A stretch of 64,000 bases of DNA, taken from the NCBI GenBank assembly GCA_964525995.1, contig CAZGIM010000002.1, forward strand, positions 186,001-250,000. The letters run 5' to 3'. Source of the stretch: CAIVAT01 sp964525995. Its GTDB lineage: Bacteria > Bacteroidota > Bacteroidia > Bacteroidales > FEN-979. A model generated the notes under the pieces. That model did not search any database and had not been told where the DNA came from. It was given only the letters and a program-made list of their open reading frames with translations. Each line of letters opens with the position of its first letter. Position 1 is the stretch's first letter. Shown here piece by piece: positions 1 to 7,289 of the stretch. A program made the position numbers and the translations under genes.

Positions 1-397
1 TCGACATGCTTTTAAATACTGAATTCTGAAGGGTGGTACCCTTTTCAACACTTGAATTTCCGGTGTTCACTGCGCCCATGATAACGGCACAACGCCTTCG
101 ATCGGTGACCATAAAATCGATGGAGGCATCTTCCACCGCCATCTTCGCAGCCGTAACACACATCCGGGTAACCCGCGTCATCTGACCTGCCTGCCGCTTT
201 TTTATGTACCCTCTCGAAAATTCGTCGAAACCGGGTGGAACTTCCGCTGCGATCCGGGTTGCCAGAGCGGAGGCATCGAAGAGTGAAATCTTACCGACTC
301 CGCTTTTCCCATCAATCAAATTTTTCCAGTTATGTTCCACAGTAAACCCAAGGGATGCTATCATTCCCATCCCGGTTATCACCACTTTTTCGCTCAT
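1..397 (-). CDS. Beta-ketoacyl-ACP synthase, N-terminal part (cut by window edge)
   Basis: The first 132 residues can be read. The N-terminus VVITGMGMIASLG is the classic opening of KAS I/II condensing enzymes, which extend an acyl chain by decarboxylative Claisen condensation with malonyl-ACP. The later motif ending MGAVNTG also fits the family. The active-site Cys and the two His lie outside the window, so activity cannot be judged. ATG is chosen at 397 because it lies 7 bases after the stop of the haem-protein gene, within one minus-strand operon. It is the downstream visible gene of the 7038-to-1 acyl-enzyme operon. It could equally be a chain-length-factor-like decoy. Confidence 0.88.
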   Translation of the reverse strand, partial: MSEKVVITGMGMIASLGFTVEHNWKNLIDGKSGVGKISLFDASALATRIAAEVPPGFDEFSRGYIKKRQAGQMTRVTRMCVTAAKMAVEDASIDFMVTDRRRCAVIMGAVNTGNSSVEKGTTLQNSVFKSMS

Positions 398-404
398 TCG
401 CCGG

Positions 405-797
405 TTATTTTTTGAGTGATTCGACCCAGCTGCAGACTTTATTGACCTCGGCTTGTGTTGGAACATCATCAGGATTGTTCTTTCTCCATCCCTTGGGCGG
501 CATAGAGGCTTTCGTGAGTTCTTCGCAGATATCGGCGCCCTTTTTTACCTTTTTTGAAGCGTCATAGGTTTCCCATTTTGAAAAATTCACCTTGCCGCGT
601 GCAAGCGCACTCCCGTCGTCGGAATGACAATCCATACAGGATTTCTGGAATACAGCCAGGATGCTGTCGGGGATTGCGGTTGACGGACCGGCAGGGGAAT
701 GCTTTCCGGTTCCGGAAACGGTGGGAGGCTGAAACAGTAACAACGAAATGGTGAAAATGCCCAATATGGATAAAAGCAGGAATTTTGTCTTTTTCAT
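405..797 (-). CDS. Small exported haem-binding protein (Haem_bd type, CxxCH)
   Basis: A protein of 130 residues with a hydrophobic N-terminal export signal (about residues 5-25, LLLSILGIFTISLLLF). One covalent haem site, CMDCH, lies near residue 55. The tail resembles the haem-binding domain family PF14376, with its SMPPKGW and VCSWVESL ends. It probably sits in the periplasm or on the outside of the inner membrane, carrying electrons or sensing redox state. A c-type haem protein is unusual inside an operon of acyl-chain enzymes; it lies between the dehydrogenase and the ketosynthase. It may serve an oxidative step on the product, but nothing in the sequence proves this. Confidence 0.85.
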   Translation of the reverse strand: MKKTKFLLLSILGIFTISLLLFQPPTVSGTGKHSPAGPSTAIPDSILAVFQKSCMDCHSDDGSALARGKVNFSKWETYDASKKVKKGADICEELTKASMPPKGWRKNNPDDVPTQAEVNKVCSWVESLKK

Positions 798-845
798 GGT
801 TTTGATTTTTTGACAAAAATAAGGAAAGTACAGAAAATTCTACGT

Positions 846-1880
846 TCATTTCCCCATTTCGAAAGGGCCACGATCCAATCCGAAGTACTCCCTGACGGCG
901 AAATCCATATCCTCGATAGGAATATGTGACTGGGCAGTAAACCGCCTCACCGATGAAAGCCATATCTGACGCAAGTAATCGTGAATTTCTTCTTCATCGT
1001 CCGGCGGGGTCACCAGGTTCCAGTCAACCGGGTAGGAGTGGAATCCTTCATCCCGTTTAAGTCCATACTTACCGGCTTTTACAAGGTCAACCAGCGTTTT
1101 GATAAACAGTTGATAATGCGATGCGTCGGGATATCTTTTTACGTAGTTTTGAACCGAAACCAGCATGGTATCAAGCCCCACACTGTCGCAAAAGTCAAAA
1201 ATACCGAATGGGAAGAGTTTGGTTCTCACCAGCTTGTCCATTTGAGCAAGGGTACAATGCCCCTCGGTGACAATCCGCATCGCTTCGACCTGTACTTCCA
1301 AAAAAATCCGGTTCAGAACAGCGCTGTTTTGCTCTTCCAGGATCAGATAACGTCGTCCGATCCGGTCTGAAAAATGTTCCAGAGCCTGACGGGTTTCACC
1401 TTCGGCTTGATTGGGAAGGGTTATTTCAATCAGGTTTTTCAGATTGACCGGAAAAAAGAAATGGAGTCCTGCCATCGAGCGGAGTCGTTCCTGACTTGGA
1501 GCGAGTTCTGATGGAACGAACGATGAGGAATTGGTGGTAAGGATTGAACCTGATTTAACGATCCGGCTTAACCGTGCGAAAAGATCCTGTTTCAGCGTCA
1601 GGTTTTCCGGTATGGCCTCGATAAGCAGGTCGCAGTCAGCTGATATCGTAAGGTCGGGAGTGATGATTATTCCGGCGATCCTGTTAAAGGAATTCTCATC
1701 CATGATCCCCAGGCGAACGGAACGTTCAGCCCGCCGGAGCAATTGTTTCTTAAGTATTTCAGGATCAGACTGGGGGCTGCAAATCCAGGAAAGCTGATAA
1801 TCAAAACCGGTTAAATACTGAAAAATGGAGGTTCCCATCTTCCCTTCACCGATTACTCCGATGTGACTGATCCCGGTCAT
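846..1880 (-). CDS. 3-hydroxyacyl-CoA dehydrogenase family protein
   Basis: The N-terminal Rossmann fold starts IGVIGEGKMGTSIF, an NAD-binding loop of the GxGxMG type. The family's catalytic surroundings follow: TTNSSSFVPSEL and the His of GLHFFFPVNLKNLIEI. The C-terminal helical domain includes FPFGIFDFCDSVGLD, as in PaaH/HbdA-type enzymes. The length of 344 residues is slightly more than the usual 280-320. It should interconvert a 3-hydroxyacyl and a 3-oxoacyl thioester using NAD(H). The stop overlaps the start region of the neighbouring radical SAM gene by 4 bases, so the two are translationally coupled. Whether the substrate is CoA- or ACP-bound is not visible. Confidence 0.9.
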   Translation of the reverse strand: MTGISHIGVIGEGKMGTSIFQYLTGFDYQLSWICSPQSDPEILKKQLLRRAERSVRLGIMDENSFNRIAGIIITPDLTISADCDLLIEAIPENLTLKQDLFARLSRIVKSGSILTTNSSSFVPSELAPSQERLRSMAGLHFFFPVNLKNLIEITLPNQAEGETRQALEHFSDRIGRRYLILEEQNSAVLNRIFLEVQVEAMRIVTEGHCTLAQMDKLVRTKLFPFGIFDFCDSVGLDTMLVSVQNYVKRYPDASHYQLFIKTLVDLVKAGKYGLKRDEGFHSYPVDWNLVTPPDDEEEIHDYLRQIWLSSVRRFTAQSHIPIEDMDFAVREYFGLDRGPFEMGK

Positions 1881-3421
1881 TTTACCCTCCCGATCCAGGG
1901 ACCTTTATCCTGTAATAAAACCATCCTGCGATACGATTCCATATTTTTCCAGTGATGTTTGATATGACGGTGGTACCCTAACATAGAGAGAAGGAATCCC
2001 AGCCCTTTATCAATGGCAATTCGTTTTTCGCGGATCAGTTTCATAATGAACCAGAATAGACGGCGCTTGTCCTTATCACCGGTAAAAAGATATTCACTGA
2101 GGGTAATCCATGACAATCGCATTTTGGTAGTCGCCGGGATATCACCGCCTGCCCGGGTAAAAGCTCCGTTTGAAAATAACGCCATTGCTTTTGCACGGAT
2201 GACGGGGTAAGCGTATAACCGGGTTATGGTTTCCATGTATTTATCGAAGATTTCGATCTGCGACATATTCATGTAATGCAGGGTAGGAAAATGCCCTACG
2301 CCCAATTCGGTTTCGCAGTCAGCAATCCGGCCTTCCTTCCTGAAACGTTCGTAAAGAGCCGTACCCGGTGGGGCATTCAGCAGGTGCAGGTTTACGTTGG
2401 GAAGGTGGTGTTCGATGGTGAAGTCGAAGATCCGGTCAAATTCAGCGAGGGTGTCGTTATCAAAACCGACCACAAAACTGGCGTTGACGTGGATTCCTGC
2501 GGCATGGATTTTCCGGATTGCCTCGGCATAGATGGCGCCTCCTTTATTATGATGTTTTTGGGCATTGTCGAGGCTTTCGGGGTTGAGCGATTCAAATCCG
2601 ATCAGAATATTAAAACACCCCGCCTGGGCCATCAGATTCAGGAGTTCCTCATCGGTAGTCACATCGAGACTGCACATGCATCCCCAGGAGATTTTTAAGG
2701 GGATGAGCGCTTTCATCAACTCCTTTGCATACTTTTTATTGATGGTCAGATTGTCATCTACAAAGAAAAAGTACTTTGAAGGCGCCGCTTTGATCTCATC
2801 AACTACATTACGTATCTCCCGGTAGCGCATCTTCCGGCCAAAAATCTTTGAAACCAGACAGAAGTCGCAGTTAAAAGGGCATCCGCGCGAAACCTGGATG
2901 GCAATCTGGAAAATCCGTTTCATGTTGACCAGATCCCATCTGGGCGCTTTTTGAACCTTGTAGTCGGTGAAACCGGGAGCATCATAGATTTGCCTCATAC
3001 CTCCCGATTCAAAATCACGCAGGCATTCTTCCCATTTTCCTTCGGCTTCGCCTACCACCACACTGTCGCCATGTTGAAGCATTTCGGTGGTATTGAAGGA
3101 TGCGAATGGCCCTCCAAACACCACTTTTGCCCCCTGCAACCGGAACCTGTCGCCTAACTCTGCGGCCCTTCCGGCTGTTGCAGCCAGGGTAGTAATTCCA
3201 ACCAGATCGGGTTTAAGATGCTTCGGAATATCCTCTATCTCCTCATCATAAATATGGATATCATAATGACCGGGAGTGAGGGCAGCCACGGTGGGTAACG
3301 ACAAAGGGATCATCAGCCGCCGCTTCCCGAATATCCGGGCCAGTTCGCTGTGCGCCGGATAATTGATATACCGTTGGCGGGGCGAAATGAGGAATAGGGT
3401 GTATTTTTTGGAGGAATTCAA
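1877..3421 (-). CDS. B12-binding-domain radical SAM enzyme
   Basis: The N-terminal cobalamin-binding-like fold (about residues 1-140) includes PDLVGITTLAATAGRA and VVFGGPFAS. The radical SAM core begins with the 4Fe-4S motif CPFNCDFC near residue 181. The 514-residue length and C-terminal extension match the large class-B-type family that includes HpnJ/HpnH-like and methylating enzymes. Such enzymes cleave S-adenosylmethionine to start radical chemistry, often methylation of unactivated carbons. The DxHxxG signature of true base-off B12 binding is not apparent, so cobalamin use is uncertain. It lies upstream of, and overlaps, the dehydrogenase gene. A second B12-type radical SAM gene sits in the polyene cluster at 34529-35887. 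Confidence 0.88.
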   Translation of the reverse strand: MNSSKKYTLFLISPRQRYINYPAHSELARIFGKRRLMIPLSLPTVAALTPGHYDIHIYDEEIEDIPKHLKPDLVGITTLAATAGRAAELGDRFRLQGAKVVFGGPFASFNTTEMLQHGDSVVVGEAEGKWEECLRDFESGGMRQIYDAPGFTDYKVQKAPRWDLVNMKRIFQIAIQVSRGCPFNCDFCLVSKIFGRKMRYREIRNVVDEIKAAPSKYFFFVDDNLTINKKYAKELMKALIPLKISWGCMCSLDVTTDEELLNLMAQAGCFNILIGFESLNPESLDNAQKHHNKGGAIYAEAIRKIHAAGIHVNASFVVGFDNDTLAEFDRIFDFTIEHHLPNVNLHLLNAPPGTALYERFRKEGRIADCETELGVGHFPTLHYMNMSQIEIFDKYMETITRLYAYPVIRAKAMALFSNGAFTRAGGDIPATTKMRLSWITLSEYLFTGDKDKRRLFWFIMKLIREKRIAIDKGLGFLLSMLGYHRHIKHHWKNMESYRRMVLLQDKGPWIGRVK

Positions 3422-3600
3422 AATTCAAATGTCAAAATGCAAAATTAGGCAATGGGCAATAGGCAATAGGCAATAGGGAAAAAAACAATAATTAAAAATT
3501 TTCACATTCTCAAATCCTCAAATCCCCAAATTCTCAAATTTTTAATCGTAAATCGTAAATCATGTCAATCGTAAATCAATAATCACATTTTCAATCAATC
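3422..3600. repeat. Intergenic low-complexity word repeats
   Basis: A 196-bp gap in an otherwise tight operon is filled with short repeated words: a tandem 7-mer (GGCAATA, about four copies near 3448-3476), then TCAAATCC/TCAAATTC variants, then ATCGTAAATC repeated several times (3543-3577). Similar words recur at 38480-38516 and 40985-41020. The DNA is AT-rich and no gene is visible. On the minus strand a TAATTTTG box (3440-3447) lies just before the radical SAM gene and may be a secondary promoter. Confidence 0.7.
3440..3447 (-). promoter_or_regulatory. Possible -7 promoter box for the radical SAM/dehydrogenase part of the operon
   Basis: TAATTTTG on the minus strand fits the Bacteroidota -7 consensus TAnnTTTG and lies 19 bases before the radical SAM start at 3421. 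Several TTG triplets of the 7-mer repeat lie upstream, so the -33 element is ambiguous. Confidence 0.4.
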
Positions 3601-3617
3601 ATTAATAAAATAAAGTA

Positions 3618-4775
3618 TTACCGTTGTTTCAGAATATATCCCGCCTGCATGAATTTACTGACTTCGGTGACAAAACTCAAGATAATGTCTCCTGTTTCCA
3701 GTCGTTCCTCCCTTCTGATCTTATCGAGGCACAAAAGTGCCATCGGGGGGCCGATATACCCCATCGTCGCCATTTTTGTATAAAGAGTCGCACGATCAAT
3801 ACCGATCGCTTCACATTCATCCATAATCAATTCTGAGATATGTTTCGACGGGAAGTTCACCTGGAAAAAGCGGATTTTCTTCAAATCAACCGGGTGTAAA
3901 GCAAGCATTCGTCGAAGTCCTTTAATAAATACCGATCCGTCGGGGTCATGAAAACTTTGCCTAAGCTCTTCCTGAAAGAGTTGTGACAGGTGATGAAACC
4001 CCGATTCGTACTCCAGTCTGGGATTCATGTAGTAAGCCGGTCTTTTATTACCCATGGCCGACGGTTTTTTACCTCCAGCCGATTCAATATAGGTATAGTC
4101 AACCATGAGTCCCTTGTAATCATCCTGAACCGATTGAAGCACCAGAGCGGCCGCACCGTCGCTCAGAAAATACCGTAAAAAAAGGGATTCTCTGGTTACA
4201 AGCGGTTGGTTATAATACTCCGCCACCAGTTCGGAGGAGGAGATGTTTGAAGATATGACAAGAGCCGACCTGTAACGTCCATTGCGGATCATGTCGCAAC
4301 CTAACATCAGGGCTTTGTATGCTGAGGTACAGTTGGCATGAACGGATATCTCTGCACACTGTTCTATCCCTAATGCCTCCTGAATTCTGACACTGGCAGT
4401 CGGCATTTGATCCTGGTGCGGACTTCCATAGGCGATGAAATCGATTTCGGCAGGTGAAAGGTTTGCATCTTCGAGGGCTTGCCGGGCTGCCTTTACCGCC
4501 ATGGTGACATTATCGTCGGTAAATTGACGGGTCACCGGATCAAGGGCAAAATGGTAGAAATCGACTTCGACCAGGGTTCTCATCAATGGATGGATACGAT
4601 GAAACCATTTGGTGACTCTGGGCGGGGCAGAAGTAAGTTCACCCAAATACCGATCAAGTTCGCCGGGAGGAACGGGTGGCCCAGGTAAATAGGAACCGCT
4701 TCCGGTAATCGCTACATGTTGTTCTTTGCTTCCTTCCACAGAGTTATATTTTTGTATTCCGGCGCTGGGTAACAT
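3618..4775 (-). CDS. KASIII-like 3-oxoacyl-ACP synthase / acyltransferase
   Basis: A FabH-like thiolase fold. The nucleophile Cys is in VHANCTSAYKA (about residue 149), preceded by DFIAYGSPHQDQMPTAS. FabH enzymes usually start chains by condensing acyl-CoA with malonyl-ACP. By eye, the usual catalytic His of PHQAN aligns with Asn in QVNFPSKH, and the GNTSAAS Asn region reads MGYIGPP. The Cys-His-Asn triad therefore looks incomplete. The enzyme may be an acyltransferase or a chain-joining enzyme instead. ATG at 4775 overlaps the upstream crotonase gene by 32 bases; GTG at 4739, just after that gene's stop, is an equally good start. In dialkylresorcinol loci a KASIII-type enzyme joins two chains; this is a possible but unproved role here. 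Confidence 0.82.
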   Translation of the reverse strand: MLPSAGIQKYNSVEGSKEQHVAITGSGSYLPGPPVPPGELDRYLGELTSAPPRVTKWFHRIHPLMRTLVEVDFYHFALDPVTRQFTDDNVTMAVKAARQALEDANLSPAEIDFIAYGSPHQDQMPTASVRIQEALGIEQCAEISVHANCTSAYKALMLGCDMIRNGRYRSALVISSNISSSELVAEYYNQPLVTRESLFLRYFLSDGAAALVLQSVQDDYKGLMVDYTYIESAGGKKPSAMGNKRPAYYMNPRLEYESGFHHLSQLFQEELRQSFHDPDGSVFIKGLRRMLALHPVDLKKIRFFQVNFPSKHISELIMDECEAIGIDRATLYTKMATMGYIGPPMALLCLDKIRREERLETGDIILSFVTEVSKFMQAGYILKQR

Positions 4776-5496
4776 TAACGGCGGCTCCTTCAGCGTTCGC
4801 CGTTAATCTGCGATGATTTGCGAGTGCAAGGTCTCTTAAAGAACGGTCGTACTTTTCCGGGAGATGATGGATAAGCTCGTGGCAGGAGGATAAGATATCC
4901 TTCCGGAGGACAACCCGATCGACCAAACCCATCTCCATCGCTTCGGATGCCTGAAAAGTACAACCCCGTAAAACAAATTCGATGGCCTTAGCCTTGCCTG
5001 CAAGACGGGTAAAGCGTTGAATACCGCCCAACCCGGGAATCAGTCCGAAAGTGGTTTCAGGCAAACCCAGAACCGCGTCGTTACTGCAAATTCTATAATC
5101 ACAGAAAAGGGCAAGCTCAAAGGCTGAACCGATACAGACACCCGAAATCGCAGCTATCACAGGTATGGATAAGCGCTCCAACGCAAGGAATGATTGATAG
5201 TGTTCGATTAAAAAATCAGGAATGAATGTTTTTCCATCCTCTTCCGGTAGGTCCGGTGAAATACCATCAATTTCAGATAACAGGGAATCCAGATCGGCCC
5301 CCGATGAAAAGTGTCGTCCGGCTCCGCGAATAATAACGGCTTTCAATCCGCTGAAAGTTTCAGGATTTCCGATCCAATCTTTGAATTCATTAAAAAACAG
5401 GAACGACATGGTATTGGAGGGAGGGGTGTTCAGCATCAACAGGCCGGTGTCGTTACTCCTGCTCCAGGAAATAGTTCTATACAATCGGGAACCCAT
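4744..5496 (-). CDS. Enoyl-CoA hydratase/isomerase (crotonase) family protein, copy 1
   Basis: A 250-residue crotonase fold. The oxyanion-hole segments are visible: GRHFSSGADL, and SGVCIGSAFELALFCDYR. Both hydratase-type glutamates appear to be present: the Glu of AFELAL and the Glu of GLPETTFGLIPGLGG. It is therefore probably a hydratase/dehydratase rather than a decarboxylase. Its start shares one base with the stop of crotonase copy 2 (TAATG). The two paralogues are clearly diverged, so they probably act on different intermediates in the same pathway. The acyl carrier (CoA or ACP) cannot be told. Confidence 0.88.
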   Translation of the reverse strand: MGSRLYRTISWSRSNDTGLLMLNTPPSNTMSFLFFNEFKDWIGNPETFSGLKAVIIRGAGRHFSSGADLDSLLSEIDGISPDLPEEDGKTFIPDFLIEHYQSFLALERLSIPVIAAISGVCIGSAFELALFCDYRICSNDAVLGLPETTFGLIPGLGGIQRFTRLAGKAKAIEFVLRGCTFQASEAMEMGLVDRVVLRKDILSSCHELIHHLPEKYDRSLRDLALANHRRLTANAEGAAVNVTQRRNTKI

Positions 5497-6251
5497 TACA
5501 TTTGCTCCTCATTATTCCGGTGCCGTGCTGCCGTTGCAGCAAGTGAGCAAAACCTCCTGATTTCTTCCCAGTAACTATTTTCAGATGGTTGCTTTCCGCT
5601 CTCGTTGAGGGTTTGCATAACAGCATTAATAACTGTCAGCAACCGGCCGGAGGTCATTTTTTTCATCATTGTTAACGCTTCGTCCAGGGCGCTATTGGCC
5701 GGTACAATCCGGTCGATGATACCCATCTTCAGAGCGTCGGCAGCGCTGATCATATCTCCTCCAAGCACCAGCGATAAAGTATTAAATTTAGTGGTCAGGG
5801 CAGCGGTTCGTTCAATCCCGCCCAATCCGGGAACCAGATCAAGGTTTACCTCCGGAAAGGCAAATAGCGCGTTGCAGGATGCAATCCGGATATGACATGC
5901 AAGCGCAATTTCAAGTCCACCTCCGAAACAGATCCCATTGATAGCAGCAATCACGGGAATATCCAGATTTTCAATCATCAAGAGCAATTCAGCCCCGCGA
6001 TGCATCCTGCTATCTAATCCTGGAGAATCTGTTTCCTGTGAAAACAGTTTTTTTAAATCAGCCCCGGCACTGAAATTACGTCCCATTCCATGAATAATCA
6101 ATCCTTTGGGCTTATCCCGGGCAAGGATCACCGACAGGGTTTCGGGCGGAAGAAAGTCGGGAGTGGGAAGCAGATTACCGGTGGCCCCGCAAAGCGTCAA
6201 CAGGCCGATATTTTCGGACAGTTCATATCTGAGGTTTTCCGACACCATCAT
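5496..6251 (-). CDS. Enoyl-CoA hydratase/isomerase (crotonase) family protein, copy 2
   Basis: A 251-residue crotonase fold with oxyanion-hole segments GMGRNFSAGADLKK and NGICFGGGLEIALACH. Glutamates lie at both usual catalytic positions (GLEIAL and AFPEVNLDLVPGLGG). It probably hydrates or dehydrates 2-enoyl thioesters. The start overlaps the stop of the hotdog thioesterase gene by 4 bases, and its stop is coupled to copy 1. Together with the 3-hydroxyacyl-CoA dehydrogenase these make a beta-oxidation-like (or reverse) set beside the FabZ-like dehydratase. Confidence 0.89.
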   Translation of the reverse strand: MMVSENLRYELSENIGLLTLCGATGNLLPTPDFLPPETLSVILARDKPKGLIIHGMGRNFSAGADLKKLFSQETDSPGLDSRMHRGAELLLMIENLDIPVIAAINGICFGGGLEIALACHIRIASCNALFAFPEVNLDLVPGLGGIERTAALTTKFNTLSLVLGGDMISAADALKMGIIDRIVPANSALDEALTMMKKMTSGRLLTVINAVMQTLNESGKQPSENSYWEEIRRFCSLAATAARHRNNEEQM

Positions 6252-6655
6252 ACGTTTCGTTTATTGATCACATCCAGAACCCCCAGCGGGATATCCTGAG
6301 GAACACGATCCCTGTCGATAAAGATCAGCCTGGTCACTGCCCGTGCGGCCTGTAACCCGGTTGATCCGTTTATCAACCTTTGCTGAAAGACCAGGTAAGG
6401 ACCTTCGGGGCGGCATTGAGAATCGATGGTCAGTTCATCGAAAATTTTCACCTCCCGCTGATACCGGATACGAATCTCGGTAACGACTGCAATGACATCG
6501 AGCTTTTCGAGTAGCGTCAACAGCCCAAGCTCCCTGAAGAATTCCCACCGGGCATGTTCAAAGTAGTTCAGATAAACCGCATTGTTGACATGGCCGTACG
6601 AATCCAGTTCATAGCCGCGTGCAGAAAAGGTCAATGTTATTTTACGGGGCGTCAT
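6248..6655 (-). CDS. Acyl-CoA/ACP thioesterase, 4HBT hotdog family
   Basis: A 135-residue single hotdog domain. The motif SYGHVNNAVYLNYFEHARWE is the YbgC/FadM-type 4-hydroxybenzoyl-CoA thioesterase signature, where the residue after YGHVNN and the nearby acid activate water. It should release an acyl chain from CoA or ACP. The start overlaps the stop of the FabZ-like gene by 4 bases. A second 4HBT thioesterase, of the same length class, is at 28767-29189 in the polyene cluster. Confidence 0.9.
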   Translation of the reverse strand: MTPRKITLTFSARGYELDSYGHVNNAVYLNYFEHARWEFFRELGLLTLLEKLDVIAVVTEIRIRYQREVKIFDELTIDSQCRPEGPYLVFQQRLINGSTGLQAARAVTRLIFIDRDRVPQDIPLGVLDVINKRNV

Positions 6656-7038
6656 GGCGTCGGTGAAAATTGTCCTTTAAATTTCAGAAATGTGTCGGAA
6701 CCTGCCATGATCGTGGCATTAACATCAACATTCAGGTCATGGTTCCGGCGAAAACGGAGGCTCACCTCCAGTTCGGGAACTTTACCAGGATCAATCATCC
6801 TGAGAAATTTTATCTGATCAGAGAGGATGAGACGGAGGGGCATTTGCAGGTACCCCTCCAATAGTTCATGGATCATCTGGATCTGGCAAACTCCCGGCAC
6901 AACCGGACTACCGGGAAAATGCCCGCCGAAGATCGGGTGTCCGGCATGCAGCCCAATGATGAATTTCAGTGAAAAATTGCCGGGATCGGCAGGTAGTTGT
7001 TCGGAGGATAGAAGGGAAAAAAAACTGTTGTTCAGCAT
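6652..7038 (-). CDS. FabZ-like 3-hydroxyacyl-ACP dehydratase
   Basis: A hotdog dehydratase. HPIFGGHFPGSPVVPGVCQI matches the FabZ/FabA active-site region, with the catalytic His in GGHFPG. It dehydrates 3-hydroxyacyl-ACP to the trans-2-enoyl form. The reading frame extends to ATG codons at 7056 and 7065, but these lie on top of the promoter box at 7063-7070. ATG 7038 (MLNNSFFSLL) leaves a leader of about 18 bases and is preferred. It is the first gene of the operon that runs to the left edge. Confidence 0.85.
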   Translation of the reverse strand: MLNNSFFSLLSSEQLPADPGNFSLKFIIGLHAGHPIFGGHFPGSPVVPGVCQIQMIHELLEGYLQMPLRLILSDQIKFLRMIDPGKVPELEVSLRFRRNHDLNVDVNATIMAGSDTFLKFKGQFSPTP

Positions 7039-7062
7039 AATAACATTTCTCAGCATTCCAGG

Positions 7063-7070
7063 CAAAAGTA
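7063..7070 (-). promoter_or_regulatory. Promoter -7 box for the 7038-1 acyl-enzyme operon
   Basis: TACTTTTG on the minus strand fits the Bacteroidota consensus TAnnTTTG. Transcription would start near 7057, which decides the FabZ-like start in favour of 7038. No clear -33 TTG is seen at the usual spacing; a run of T lies upstream. Confidence 0.55.
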
Positions 7071-7289
7071 CAGAAAAAAAAAGTGTGTCTTTGAGTAGGT
7101 GGGTTCTTCAAATTCTTTTATAACTTTATCGCTTCTCTGGGTACTATTGTTTGATATTCGACTTCAACCACGCTTGTTTTACCTACAGTTTACGGTACTC
7201 AGATCATGCTAACCTGGTTCGAAAAGAAGAGTCAGGTTATGTTTTCAGAAGAGCCTGTAGTTAAATAAACCTGCAAGAAACGAAGAAAG

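Noticed and set aside
3618..6251. HMG-CoA-synthase-type beta-branching cassette (KS, HCS, two ECH)
   Set aside because: The thiolase-fold enzyme is FabH-like, not HMG-synthase-like, both crotonases keep both catalytic Glu (no decarboxylase type), and no ACP lies in this operon.
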